The translations under genes and the position numbers were made by a program. A stretch of DNA of 34,713 bases from an uncultured Mediterraneibacter sp. Lineage in GTDB: Bacteria; Bacillota; Clostridia; Lachnospirales; Lachnospiraceae. Under the pieces are notes generated by a model that saw nothing but the letters and a program-made list of their open reading frames with translations, was not told the DNA's origin and ran no database searches. Below are positions 6,791 through 15,990 of this stretch, piece by piece. Position 1 is the first letter of the stretch. Each line of letters opens with the position of its first letter. The DNA lies in contig CALWMN010000026.1 of NCBI GenBank assembly GCA_944381935.1, positions 1-34,713 of the forward strand. Reading direction: 5' to 3'.

Positions 6791-7306
6791 ATGAGCAAAA
6801 CATTGATCGTTTATTATTCCAGAAAAGGTGAGAACTACTGGAACGGAAGCGTACGGAACCTTACGAAAGGGAACACAGAGACCGTGGCGGAGATGGTCGC
6901 GGACATAACAGGCGGAGATTTGTTTGAGGTGGATACTGTGAAGACATATCCGGAGGATTATTACGCCTGTATTGATGAGGCAAAAGAAGAACTCCGCAGG
7001 AAAGACCGGCCGGAAGTGAAAGCATATAAGGATGGCCTGGAGGAATATGATACAATCTATGTAGGGTATCCGAACTGGTGGGGCACCATGCCGATGGTAA
7101 TGTTCACCTTCCTGGAGCACTATGATCTGGCAGGAAAGAAGATTATCCCGTTCTGCACAAATGAAGGAAGCGGAATGGGCGGAAGTGAGAGAGATTTGAA
7201 GAAGATCTGCAGAGGAGCGGATGTGAAGGGCGGACTTTCCATCCACGGAGCAGAGGCGGCACAGTCGCGGCCTGAAGTTGAGGCATGGGTCAGAAAGATG
7301 ATGTAA
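6791..7306 (+). CDS. Flavodoxin family protein
   Basis: A protein of 171 residues with an N-terminal flavodoxin fold: L-I-V-Y-Y-S-R-K-G and then G-N-T-E-T-V-A for FMN phosphate binding, Y-V-G-Y-P-N-W-W-G-T-M-P for the first ring-facing loop and F-C-T-N-E-G-S-G-M-G for the second. It would carry electrons as a soluble FMN protein or act as an NAD(P)H-dependent quinone or nitro reductase; this subgroup is usually annotated only as flavodoxin. AAAGGAGG precedes ATG 6791 by 8 bp. It starts a run of same-strand redox genes, with the first aldo/keto reductase 40 bp downstream, so the two are probably one operon. Confidence 0.88.
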   Translation: MSKTLIVYYSRKGENYWNGSVRNLTKGNTETVAEMVADITGGDLFEVDTVKTYPEDYYACIDEAKEELRRKDRPEVKAYKDGLEEYDTIYVGYPNWWGTMPMVMFTFLEHYDLAGKKIIPFCTNEGSGMGGSERDLKKICRGADVKGGLSIHGAEAAQSRPEVEAWVRKMM

Positions 7307-7346
7307 TGCGCGGAACCGCTTCGGGATAGGAATGGAGGAATGGACG

Positions 7347-8330
7347 ATGAAGACAAGGATTCTTGGAAAAGATCTTGAAGTATCTGCCGTCGGACTTGGA
7401 TGTATGGGAATGACGCATGCATCCGGCGCACCGGCAGACGTGAGAGAAATGACAAACCTGCTGGCTCAGGCGGTGGATATGGGTTATACTATGTTTGATA
7501 CAGCGGAATGTTATACCGGGGTGAATCTTGACGGGAGTACTGCTTACAATGAAGAATTGGTAGGGCAGGCGCTGAAACCTTATCGCCGTAAGGTTGTACT
7601 GGCCACAAAATACGGTGTACAGCATAAGGGAGACCATCTGGAGATGGACAGCCGTCCGGAAACGATCCGGAAATCTGTAGAAGGAAGCCTGAAAAAGCTG
7701 CAGACAGACCATATTGATCTGTATTATCAGCACAGGATTGATCCGAAAGTGGCCCCGGAAGAAGTGGCAGGGACCATGTCAGAACTGATCAAAGAAGGGA
7801 AGATCCTTCATTGGGGGATTTCTGAAGTGGATGAGGAATATCTCCGAAGGGTCCATACAGTATGCCCGGTGACAGCAATCCAGAACAGGCTCTCCATGAT
7901 GTACCGGGATTATGAAAAACTGTTCCCTGTACTGGAAGAACTGCAGGTGGGATTTGTGGCGTTCAGCCCCCTTGCCAATGGATTCCTTACAGCCTGTTAC
8001 CGGGACACCTCCCAGTTTGAGCAGAGTCCGGCAGACTACCGCGGCAGTATGCCGCAGTTTACAAAAGAGGGAGTGGAGCAGAATGAGGATCTGCTGGCGC
8101 TGATCCAGGCCAGGGCAAAGGAGAAAGACGCCACACCGGCGCAGATATCCCTTGCGTGGATGATGGCAAAGCGGCCCTATATTGTACCGATCCCGGGTTC
8201 AAGAAAATTGTCAAGGCTGAAGGAAAATCTGGGCGCGGCGGATGTTGAGCTGACAAAAGAGGAAGTGTCGCAGATTGACAATGCTCTTGAACATATGACC
8301 ATGTCCCGGGTTTTTGGAGGCCATAAATAA
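7347..8330 (+). CDS. Aldo/keto reductase (first copy)
   Basis: A protein of 327 residues, the normal size for single-domain aldo/keto reductases, which reduce aldehydes and ketones with NADPH in a TIM barrel. The catalytic tetrad is visible as Asp51 (F-D-T-A-E), Tyr56 (E-C-Y), Lys88 (L-A-T-K-Y) and His129 (Y-Y-Q-H-R). The C-terminal cofactor site is I-P-G-S-R-K-L-S-R-L-K-E-N. ATG 7347 is chosen for GGAGG 8 bp upstream; an upstream in-frame start at 7332 has no ribosome site. It resembles the YajO/IolS-like group that reduces small reactive carbonyls, but the substrate cannot be read from sequence. It is 30 bp before the LysR gene and is a paralog of the second copy at 9268. Confidence 0.93.
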   Translation: MKTRILGKDLEVSAVGLGCMGMTHASGAPADVREMTNLLAQAVDMGYTMFDTAECYTGVNLDGSTAYNEELVGQALKPYRRKVVLATKYGVQHKGDHLEMDSRPETIRKSVEGSLKKLQTDHIDLYYQHRIDPKVAPEEVAGTMSELIKEGKILHWGISEVDEEYLRRVHTVCPVTAIQNRLSMMYRDYEKLFPVLEELQVGFVAFSPLANGFLTACYRDTSQFEQSPADYRGSMPQFTKEGVEQNEDLLALIQARAKEKDATPAQISLAWMMAKRPYIVPIPGSRKLSRLKENLGAADVELTKEEVSQIDNALEHMTMSRVFGGHK

Positions 8331-8359
8331 AAGTAAACAAGTGAAAGGTTGGTGGTTCT

Positions 8360-10257
<1,898 letters not shown>

Positions 10258-10298
10258 AATTTTACAATAGAATGATCAAAAAGAAAGATGTATGGATT

Positions 10299-11135
10299 AT
10301 GAAAAAAGATGTAATGATCTTAACCGGAGCAGGGCAGATCGGTATGGCGATCGCCCGCCGTGTGGGTTATGGGATGAAGATCGTAATCGGCGATAAAAAA
10401 CCGGAGAATGCAAAGGCAATCGCAAAGATTATGAATGAAGCAGGATTTGATGTGGAGGCAATGGGGATGGATCTTTCTTCCAGAAAATCCATTAAAAATC
10501 TGATCGCAAAGGCGCAGGAGTACGGAGAGATTGCCATGCTGGTGAACGCGGCCGGTGTTTCTCCCAGCCAGGCGCCTGTCGAAGCAATTTTGAAAGTGGA
10601 TCTTTATGGAACAGCAGTGCTTCTGGAAGAGGCCGGGAAGGTCATCAAAGAAGGCGGGGTCGGGGTGACGATCTCCAGCCAGTCCGGACACCGTATGCCA
10701 GCTCTGACGCCGGAGGAAGATGAACAGCTTGCATGCACGCCCACGGAAGAACTGCTGCAGCTGGATATCCTTCAGCCCGAGAACATCAAAGATACCCTTC
10801 ATGCATACCAGATGGCAAAACGCTGCAATGAAAAGCGTGTTATGGCGGAGTCTGTAAAATGGGGAGAGAAAGGCGCCCGCGTAAATTCCATCTCCCCGGG
10901 AATTATTGTGACGCCTCTGGCAATCGACGAATTTAACGGACCCCGCGGAGATTTCTATAAGAATATGTTTGCAAAATGCCCGGCAGGACGCCCGGGGACT
11001 GCGGATGAGGTCGCTAATGTGGCAGAACTTCTTATGGGTGATAAAGGGGCATTTATTACGGGATCCGACTTCCTGATTGATGGCGGTGCTACAGCATCCT
11101 ATTTCTACGGACCATTAAAACCGGAGGAATCATGA
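10299..11135 (+). CDS. Short-chain dehydrogenase/reductase (SDR)
   Basis: A protein of 278 residues with a Rossmann fold: T-G-A-G-Q-I-G-M-A near the N-terminus (nucleotide binding), N-A-A-G near 83, a catalytic serine in T-I-S-S-Q-S-G (about 134-140) and Tyr170-x-x-x-Lys174 (Y-Q-M-A-K). The end N-S-I-S-P-G-I-I and G-S-D-F-L-I-D-G-G is standard for classical SDRs. It has an insertion between Ser and Tyr (about residues 142-165, acidic), longer than usual, which would shape substrate access. The start may be ATG 10299 or 10272; neither has a good ribosome site, and 10299 gives the usual length before the glycine motif. It follows the second reductase by about 40 bp and is probably in the same operon. 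Confidence 0.9.
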   Translation: MKKDVMILTGAGQIGMAIARRVGYGMKIVIGDKKPENAKAIAKIMNEAGFDVEAMGMDLSSRKSIKNLIAKAQEYGEIAMLVNAAGVSPSQAPVEAILKVDLYGTAVLLEEAGKVIKEGGVGVTISSQSGHRMPALTPEEDEQLACTPTEELLQLDILQPENIKDTLHAYQMAKRCNEKRVMAESVKWGEKGARVNSISPGIIVTPLAIDEFNGPRGDFYKNMFAKCPAGRPGTADEVANVAELLMGDKGAFITGSDFLIDGGATASYFYGPLKPEES

Positions 11136-11203
11136 CTCTTAGCAAAGGATCAAGTCAGCCGCGCAAACCCGGACAGAGACAGAAAATGGCAGTGACAGCC
11201 TGA
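11132..11203 (+). CDS. Putative 23-residue peptide coupled to the SDR gene
   Basis: ATG 11132 overlaps the SDR stop (ATGA) and has GGAGG five bases upstream, an arrangement made for coupled translation. The frame M-T-L-S-K-G-S-S-Q-P ends after 23 codons. It is either a small basic peptide or the remnant 5' end of a lost gene. I recognise no family. Confidence 0.3.
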   Translation: MTLSKGSSQPRKPGQRQKMAVTA

Positions 11204-11260
11204 GCACATTGCATACCGGCGTCAAAACATATAGGCAAAAATTATGAAGGATAATAAGAT

Positions 11261-11297
11261 ATAAGTATTTGCTATTTTCAGGCAGGGGACTTATATT
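11261..11297 (+). promoter_or_regulatory. Promoter with LysR-type box before the small-protein gene
   Basis: ATAAGTATTTGCTAT (11261-11275) overlaps the -35 TTGCTA (11269-11274); 17 bp later is TATATT (11292-11297). The same 19-bp core recurs at 12559-12577. Confidence 0.7.
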
Positions 11298-11339
11298 AGC
11301 ATTAACTTAAAATAACTGAAAAAGAGGTGAAATAAGTTA

Positions 11340-11567
11340 ATGGCTTTCTTATCAAAGAATGAAGTTGAGCAGAACTTAAAAGACGCCGGATGCGATGCTG
11401 AGATTATCAGAGAGTTTTTTTCCTGTGAGGATGAAAGAGGCGCTGCTCAACAGAGGGCATTATTGGAAAAACACAGGGAGAAACTACTGGCCCGTGTGCA
11501 CAAAGAAGAAAAGAAGATATCCTGCCTGGATTATCTTATTTTTCAACTGGGAAAGGAACATGCATGA
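11340..11567 (+). CDS. Small conserved protein of unknown function
   Basis: A protein of 75 residues, mainly helical and charged: an N-terminal helix with S-K-N-E-V-E-Q-N-L-K-D-A-G-C, then a long helix with A-L-L-E-K-H-R-E-K-L-L-A-R-V-H-K-E-E-K-K-I-S and an end C-L-D-Y-L-I-F-Q-L. I recall similar short proteins next to redox and regulator genes in Firmicutes, without known role. Two cysteines (about 19 and 29) plus one near the end could be redox sensitive. Ribosome site GAGGTG is about 11 bp before ATG 11340. It has its own promoter with a LysR-type box and ends six bases before the convergent LysR gene, so it likely belongs to that regulon. Confidence 0.65.
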   Translation: MAFLSKNEVEQNLKDAGCDAEIIREFFSCEDERGAAQQRALLEKHREKLLARVHKEEKKISCLDYLIFQLGKEHA

Positions 11568-11572
11568 GAGCG

Positions 11573-12457
11573 TTATAATAATCCCCGAAGTACTTCGAGA
11601 AATTTTTCTGCGGGTTTTGAAAAAAGCTGATACTTTTTCCAGATAATGCTCATCTTGTTTTTCAGCCTGGGGCTCAGAGGGCGGAAACAGAGCCTGCTGT
11701 CACCGCTTGTATTGATTATCTTGTCATAGCCTATGGCATAGCCGAGCCCCTCGTCTACGAGCAGGGAAGCGTTATAAAGCAGGTTATAGGTGGCAATAAT
11801 ATTCAGATCAGATATTTCGCTGCCAATCCACTGGGTCACGCTGCCTCCCCGGGATTCCTGCTGGGAAAGGATGAGAGGTTTGTCCTTCAGGTCCTCCGGG
11901 GAGATGGAGTCTTTGTCCGCAAGAGCGGAATCCCTGCGCATCAAAACGCCCCATGTTTCTAAATATGAAGTTTCCAACACATTATATTTTGTCAGGTCCA
12001 CATCACCGAATACGACACCGAAGTCGATCAGTCCCTTGTCCAGATATTCTGATACATAAGCGGCATTTCCGCTGGAGATATGGTAATGGATGCCGGGATG
12101 CCGGGTTTGCAGGGCCTGGGCCGCCTTGGCAATCACACGGATCCCGTCTGTTTCTCCTGTACCGATATAGACGTCGCCGATGACAATATCATCACTCATA
12201 GCGATTTCATGTTCCGTTCTTCTGACCAGGTCCAGGATTTCTTCTGCCCTCTTTCTGAGAATCATCCCCTCTTCCGTGAGCGTAACTTTGCGGGAGCCTT
12301 TTGTTCCGCGGATGAGAAGCTGTTTCCCCAGTTCCCTTTCCAGTCCCTTGATCTGTGTAGAAAGGGTGGGTTGGGAGAGGTGAAGCGTTTCTGCGGCATG
12401 CACGATACTCTGTTCCCTTGCAATTGCAAGAAAATAATTCAGGACACGAAGTTCCAT
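11573..12457 (-). CDS. LysR-family transcriptional regulator, divergent from the MFS gene
   Basis: A protein of 294 residues. The winged helix-turn-helix is at the N-terminus (Q-S-I-V-H-A-A-E-T-L-H-L-S-Q-P-T-L-S-T-Q-I-K-G-L-E), with an effector domain after residue 90 (G-D-V-Y-I-G-T-G-E-T-D-G). The subgroup resembles CysL/YwqM-type regulators. AAAGGA lies upstream of ATG 12457. It is transcribed away from the MFS transporter with one copy of the ATAAGTATTTGCTAT box between them, the classic LysR arrangement of autoregulation and activation of the neighbour. The same box occurs at 11261 and 13873, so it probably also controls the small protein and the split alcohol dehydrogenase. Confidence 0.92.
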   Translation of the reverse strand: MELRVLNYFLAIAREQSIVHAAETLHLSQPTLSTQIKGLERELGKQLLIRGTKGSRKVTLTEEGMILRKRAEEILDLVRRTEHEIAMSDDIVIGDVYIGTGETDGIRVIAKAAQALQTRHPGIHYHISSGNAAYVSEYLDKGLIDFGVVFGDVDLTKYNVLETSYLETWGVLMRRDSALADKDSISPEDLKDKPLILSQQESRGGSVTQWIGSEISDLNIIATYNLLYNASLLVDEGLGYAIGYDKIINTSGDSRLCFRPLSPRLKNKMSIIWKKYQLFSKPAEKFLEVLRGLL

Positions 12458-12495
12458 AATGAGTTCCTTTCTGTTTTCAAATCTGATTTTTAAAT

Positions 12496-12524
12496 ATTAT
12501 ATAGACTTCTGACTAAAATCACAA
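12496..12524 (-). promoter_or_regulatory. Promoter of the divergent LysR gene
   Basis: On the minus strand, TTGTGA (12524-12519) and TATAAT (12501-12496) are separated by 17 bp, about 40 bp before the start codon. Confidence 0.65.
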
Positions 12525-12561
12525 TACTAAACTAGAAAAAAACTATAGAAATGTATTAGAT

Positions 12562-12598
12562 ATAAGTATTTGCTATTATGATTACAGCCTGCTAAATT
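12562..12598 (+). promoter_or_regulatory. MFS promoter with LysR-type box
   Basis: ATAAGTATTTGCTAT (12562-12576) overlaps -35 TTGCTA (12570-12575); after 17 bp comes TAAATT (12593-12598). The geometry is identical to the promoter at 11261-11297. Confidence 0.7.
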
Positions 12599-12631
12599 AA
12601 AGATATAAAAAACACAGGAGGTTCTGTTGAA

Positions 12632-13846
12632 ATGAAAAAAGGCTTGATCTTGATTTTGACAATTGGTGTTTTCAGCATTATTAATACAGAGATGGGGGTG
12701 GTAGGCATCCTTCCCCTGATCGCTGAGAATTACGGGGTGACAGTGGCGGCAGCAGGCCTGCTTGTCAGCATGTTCGCACTGGCAGTGGCAGTATCGGGTC
12801 CCACGATGCCCCTTTTCTTCTCGGGAGTCAACCGGAAAAAGGTAATGATACTTGTCCTGGGTGTATTTACGGCATGTAATGTGATCTCGGCATTTGCAGC
12901 GACTTTCCCGGTGGTCCTGATCGCCCGGGTGATACCGGCGTTTTTTCAGCCGGTGTATGTATCGATGGCAATGTCGGTTGCAGGCTCGTCTGTGCCGGAG
13001 AAGGATGCCCCAAAGGCTGTATCAAAAGTCATGATGGGCGTGTCCGCAGGCATGGTTCTTGGAGTGCCGGTCGTAAGCTATATCTCAGGCATGACTTCGC
13101 TGAGGGTCGGTATGCTGTTCTTTGCGGCAGTAAATGCAGCAGCACTGATCGCCACCGTCTTTGCGGTGCCGGATCTCCCGGTAAAAGAAAAACTGTCCTA
13201 CGGGTCACAGTTAAATGTGCTGAAAGAGGGCAGGACATGGCTGTCAATTTTCGGAGTAATGTTTCTGAACGGCTCGGTATTTGGCGTATACAGTTATCTT
13301 TCTGAATATATGGAGACCGTGACACAGCTTCCTGCGGCACTGATCAGTGCCCTTCTTCTTGTATATGGATTGTCCAATATCCTGGGGAACCTGATCGCGG
13401 GCAGGATGCTGAGCAGCCGTCCTATGGGATTTGTTATCACCTTCCCGTTCCTTCTTGCGGCAGTATATGCGGTGCTGTTCTTCCTTGGATACTTTACGGT
13501 TCCGATGGCAATCCTGACATTTGTCTGGGGCGTGCTTGCCGGAGCGGCGGCAAATATTAATCAGTACTGGCTCGCGACAGCGGCGCCGGAAGCACCTGAC
13601 TTTGCAAACGGGCTGTTCCTTGCATCTACAAATCTTGGGACGACAGTGGGGACCTCTGTATGCGGATTCTTTCTTTCCGCGATGGGGACACCGTACATTA
13701 TTATGGGAGGAATGTCCTTCATTGTCTGTGCCTTTGCGCTGATTGCCCTGAGAATATACGGCGAGAAAAGAGCGGGGTCTGCTTCTTCCAGTGGTTTTCC
13801 AGGTCTCAGGACCCGCACACAGGTCACGCGGGAGAAAAAAGCATAG
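12632..13846 (+). CDS. MFS transporter (DHA1-type efflux protein)
   Basis: A membrane protein of 404 residues with 12 predicted hydrophobic segments and a motif-A-like loop between segments 2 and 3 (S-G-V-N-R-K-K-V-M). The N-terminal start (F-S-I-I-N-T-E-M-G-V-V-G-I-L-P) is typical of the AraJ/YdhP-like DHA1 group, which exports small organic compounds, sugars or drugs with protons. GGAGG lies 10 bp before ATG 12632. It is controlled by its own LysR-box promoter and followed within about 100 bp by the split alcohol dehydrogenase with a similar promoter. Export of a toxic aldehyde or a related metabolite would suit the neighbourhood, but the substrate is inference. Confidence 0.9.
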   Translation: MKKGLILILTIGVFSIINTEMGVVGILPLIAENYGVTVAAAGLLVSMFALAVAVSGPTMPLFFSGVNRKKVMILVLGVFTACNVISAFAATFPVVLIARVIPAFFQPVYVSMAMSVAGSSVPEKDAPKAVSKVMMGVSAGMVLGVPVVSYISGMTSLRVGMLFFAAVNAAALIATVFAVPDLPVKEKLSYGSQLNVLKEGRTWLSIFGVMFLNGSVFGVYSYLSEYMETVTQLPAALISALLLVYGLSNILGNLIAGRMLSSRPMGFVITFPFLLAAVYAVLFFLGYFTVPMAILTFVWGVLAGAAANINQYWLATAAPEAPDFANGLFLASTNLGTTVGTSVCGFFLSAMGTPYIIMGGMSFIVCAFALIALRIYGEKRAGSASSSGFPGLRTRTQVTREKKA

Positions 13847-13872
13847 ATAATTTGCATAGGAAGTGATTCGAT

Positions 13873-13909
13873 ATAAGTATTTGAGGTAACAAACTATCCG
13901 GTATACAAT
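13873..13909 (+). promoter_or_regulatory. Promoter of the split alcohol dehydrogenase with LysR-type half box
   Basis: ATAAGTATTTG (13873-13883) overlaps -35 TTGAGG (13881-13886); TACAAT (13904-13909) follows after 17 bp. The right half of the palindrome is less conserved than in the other two copies. Confidence 0.65.
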
Positions 13910-13950
13910 AATTTCAGAAAAAAGATTAAACAGGAGAGGAGAAAAGAAAA

Positions 13951-13994
13951 ATGCTTGGAAATTTTGAATACTGTAATCCGACAAATTTGTATTT
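13951..13994 (+). pseudogene. 5' end of an iron-containing alcohol dehydrogenase, interrupted by the IME
   Basis: ATG 13951, preceded by GGAGAGGAG, starts M-L-G-N-F-E-Y-C-N-P-T-N-L-Y, the usual beginning of YqhD/BdhA-type dehydrogenases. After TATTT (13990-13994) the sequence switches to the mobile element and the frame ends at 14011-14013 (TAA). The rest of the gene resumes, in the right frame, at 20274. As it stands, this end makes only a 20-residue peptide. Confidence 0.88.
13990..13994. repeat. Left 5-bp target repeat of the IME (TATTT)
   Basis: It is the last host sequence before the element, codon 14 (TAT) and the start of codon 15 of the dehydrogenase, and is repeated at 20274-20278. 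Confidence 0.8.
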
Positions 13995-14044
13995 GAAAAC
14001 CACAATTTTATAAGTGGTTATTAACCCTCACAGGGTTTTAATAA

Positions 14045-14062
14045 AATCCTCCAAAAGCCTTG
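14045..14062. repeat. Left-end inverted repeat of the IME
   Basis: AATCCTCCAAAAGCCTTG is the reverse complement, at 16 of 18 positions, of CAAGGGTTTCGGAGGATT at 20241-20258 near the right end. It is a probable integrase or excisionase binding site. Confidence 0.65.
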
Positions 14063-14129
14063 AAAATAAAGGATTTATCGCAAAATGCTCACCTTAACTT
14101 ATTATACGATTTCACACTGTTTTATTCTT

Positions 14130-14161
14130 CCCTTGGAAGCTGATAAGGGCAAACACAAGGG
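14130..14161. repeat. Left copy of the IME subterminal direct repeat
   Basis: It starts CCCTTG and ends with a 24-bp part (14138-14161) that matches 20169-20192 at 22 of 24 positions in direct orientation. CCCTTG and CAAGGG at its ends also pair with each other. Confidence 0.7.
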
Positions 14162-14193
14162 CAAGAAAATCTGATAACAAGATATAACAGAAT

Positions 14194-14220
14194 GTGGCAA
14201 TCGGAGAACTGTGACGTATG
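14194..14220. repeat. Left arm of a 25-27 bp inverted repeat within the IME
   Basis: The reverse complement of this block matches 18800-18824 completely except for a 2-base insertion. The left arm lies about 30 bp before the TnpV-like gene, the right arm about 25 bp before the integrase gene. Confidence 0.75.
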
Positions 14221-14251
14221 TGCGAATATATTATACTGGAGGATTTATTAT

Positions 14252-14629
14252 ATGGACAAGTACATTTTTGATGAAAACAATGGTTTGTGGTATGAATTGC
14301 AGGGAGATTATTATATCCCTTGTCTGATACTTTCCGAAGAAAAAACACAGCCTATCGGTTTGTGGGGACAACGCCACAAGCAGCATATAAAGGATCACAA
14401 GCAGTTCCTTTATACCACAATGCTGATTGAGGGTACCCTTAATCGCTATCTTGCAGATATTAACCAACAGGCGGAGCAAATGTTCCATAGATTGATTGAG
14501 GAAATGGCTCAAAAGCAAGGTGCGACAGAACAGTTAAAAGCAGAACAGCCTATGGAATGGATAGGATTGATGAACAACATTCAAGCCTGTGCAAGAGAGG
14601 TTGTCAATAGCGAATTGATTTACGTATAA
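14252..14629 (+). CDS. tnpV: TnpV-like transposon-encoded protein
   Basis: A protein of 125 residues with the TnpV pattern: Y-I-P-C-L-I-L-S-E-E-K, I-G-L-W-G-Q-R-H-K-Q-H-I-K-D-H-K, L-Y-T-T-M-L-I-E-G-T-L-N-R-Y-L-A-D-I, and the end M-E-W-I-G-L-M-N-N-I-Q-A-C-A-R-E-V. TnpV is known from Tn4451-type Clostridium transposons and is widely found in Clostridia mobile elements, with no proven reaction. ATG 14252 is chosen for GGAGG 9 bp upstream; a longer frame from 14192 has no ribosome site. It is the first gene inside the left end, followed by a terminator-like stem. Confidence 0.82.
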   Translation: MDKYIFDENNGLWYELQGDYYIPCLILSEEKTQPIGLWGQRHKQHIKDHKQFLYTTMLIEGTLNRYLADINQQAEQMFHRLIEEMAQKQGATEQLKAEQPMEWIGLMNNIQACAREVVNSELIYV

Positions 14630-14644
14630 CTCAGTATAGGTTAG

Positions 14645-14675
14645 GGGCGGTAAGCCAGTTCTTGGCTTATCGCCC
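14645..14675 (+). terminator. Stem-loop after tnpV
   Basis: GGGCGGTAAGCCA and TGGCTTATCGCCC form a 13-bp stem with one G-T pair and a five-base loop, followed by TTGTCTG. The U-tract is weak. Confidence 0.55.
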
Positions 14676-14705
14676 TTGTCTGCCTATGAGCAAAATAAAG
14701 AAATG

Positions 14706-14749
14706 CCGTCAATGGCAGTGCTTGCACTGTTCATCTTGACCATTGACGG
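14706..14749. repeat. Perfect inverted repeat with an inner hairpin
   Basis: CCGTCAATGG (14706-14715) and CCATTGACGG (14740-14749) are perfect arms; inside, CAGTGC-TT-GCACTG forms a second stem. This could be a second terminator or a protein-binding cruciform between tnpV and the cargo gene. Confidence 0.6.
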
Positions 14750-14790
14750 TATTGCGGATTTTGCTATAAGCTTTTAAGTTTTTACACCAG

Positions 14791-14819
14791 ATGACATTTA
14801 AGCTATTTTATGATATAAT
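14791..14819 (+). promoter_or_regulatory. Promoter of the IME cargo gene
   Basis: ATGACA and TATAAT with a 17-bp spacer, about 38 bp before the start codon; AAGGAG precedes the start. Confidence 0.55.
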
Positions 14820-14857
14820 TTTAGAAAAATGAAGCAATCCATTTAAGGAGTCGAATT

Positions 14858-15868
14858 ATGAACAGTTTGGAGCGATATATAGAACAACTAAACGAAATCG
14901 AAGCCAAATTCAATGGTTATAAACAGGACTTGGATAATATTATTTTTAAAGTTTCATCTATGGTTGCCCGTACTGTCATTACCAACGGAGAAATAGCAAA
15001 CCCAACGCCGTATTACCACGAGCGAATGGGAAGTAAATTAAACGGGAAAATAATACCGTCTCCCATCGTTTCTAACGACTGTATGAAATACCATTATGAT
15101 AGTGAAGATAGACTTATTATGGTGGAGGAATACAGCGTATTTCTGAAAAAATTTCAAATCAGAGAATTGTATTTTTATAATGAGCTAACAGAAAGATTGA
15201 GATTATCAAGCGGAATGCTTGCAGTTTTATCTGTGTTTGATAACCCGTTTTCAAACACGAAGTTAAGTTTAGCTTTTGCGGGGCGTAATGGTTTTATTGT
15301 TGAAGAATTTATTTATGATGGAGATGTTTTAACAGAAATAAAGATTACTCGCAGTAAGGCAAAACCCGATAGTCAAACCGAAGAGCATAAATTCGTTTAT
15401 GAGAATCACAAGCTAATTCAGATTGAGCGTATTTGTCAAAATGGTTATAGGGAATTAAAATATACCACAAAAAAACCTAACTTCAACAAGATCAAAGAAG
15501 ATACATATAAAGCACTCAAAAGCACAATTACTGATTATACTGGTAATTTTACTGCATTTGGAATCGAGGGATTTGTAGACCAACAGCAGCCGATGCTCTG
15601 TGTGTGCTTCACGGATGAAAATGAACCGAGTGATTTGATTGCTGATTGGGGTGCGGAAATGCACGATTTACAACTGTATGATTGGCAATTTAACGATTCG
15701 CAGGAGAAAAAGTGCGTAAAGATTATCGGTGAAATAATTGTGCAACTTGTTGAGGAAGGATTGCTTAAAGATAAGCAAATTTATTTCCACCAAAGTCAGG
15801 TTTGTGCTACGCAGTTATATTCGGGATTAAAAACCGTGTTTAAGAAGGCTAACATAGTAGTTAATTAG
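14858..15868 (+). CDS. IME cargo protein of unknown function
   Basis: A soluble protein of 336 residues without signal peptide or membrane segment; I do not recognise a family. Residues 1-35 look like a coiled helix. From about 75 to 215 there are alternating strands with a repeated Y-x-Y/F-x(5)-L-x-x-I look: K-Y-H-Y-D-S-E-D-R-L-I-M-V, E-E-F-I-Y-D-G-D-V-L-T-E-I, H-K-F-V-Y-E-N-H-K-L-I-Q-I and R-E-L-K-Y, as in YD/RHS-like or immunity-type beta proteins. The last 100 residues are mixed, with W-G-A-E-M-H-D. It has its own promoter and a strong bidirectional terminator, and is AT-richer than the host genes. As a self-contained cargo gene it could be an immunity or defence protein; this is speculation. 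Confidence 0.6.
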   Translation: MNSLERYIEQLNEIEAKFNGYKQDLDNIIFKVSSMVARTVITNGEIANPTPYYHERMGSKLNGKIIPSPIVSNDCMKYHYDSEDRLIMVEEYSVFLKKFQIRELYFYNELTERLRLSSGMLAVLSVFDNPFSNTKLSLAFAGRNGFIVEEFIYDGDVLTEIKITRSKAKPDSQTEEHKFVYENHKLIQIERICQNGYRELKYTTKKPNFNKIKEDTYKALKSTITDYTGNFTAFGIEGFVDQQQPMLCVCFTDENEPSDLIADWGAEMHDLQLYDWQFNDSQEKKCVKIIGEIIVQLVEEGLLKDKQIYFHQSQVCATQLYSGLKTVFKKANIVVN

Positions 15869-15877
15869 GAAATTATA

Positions 15878-15927
15878 CATAAGAAAACACCCTGCAAGAC
15901 AAAAACCTTGCAGGGTGTTTTCTTATG
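15878..15927. terminator. Bidirectional terminator between cargo gene and relaxase
   Basis: A perfect 21-bp stem (15878-15898 with 15907-15927) around an 8-base loop, with AAGAAAA on one side and TTTTCTT on the other, so it ends transcription from both strands. It lies between the convergent cargo and relaxase genes. Confidence 0.9.
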
Positions 15928-15990
15928 CTCTGATATATATGTAAGACCGCAAGGCAGGTCGCCCTGCGGTGTCGATTTCGTATGTCGCGA

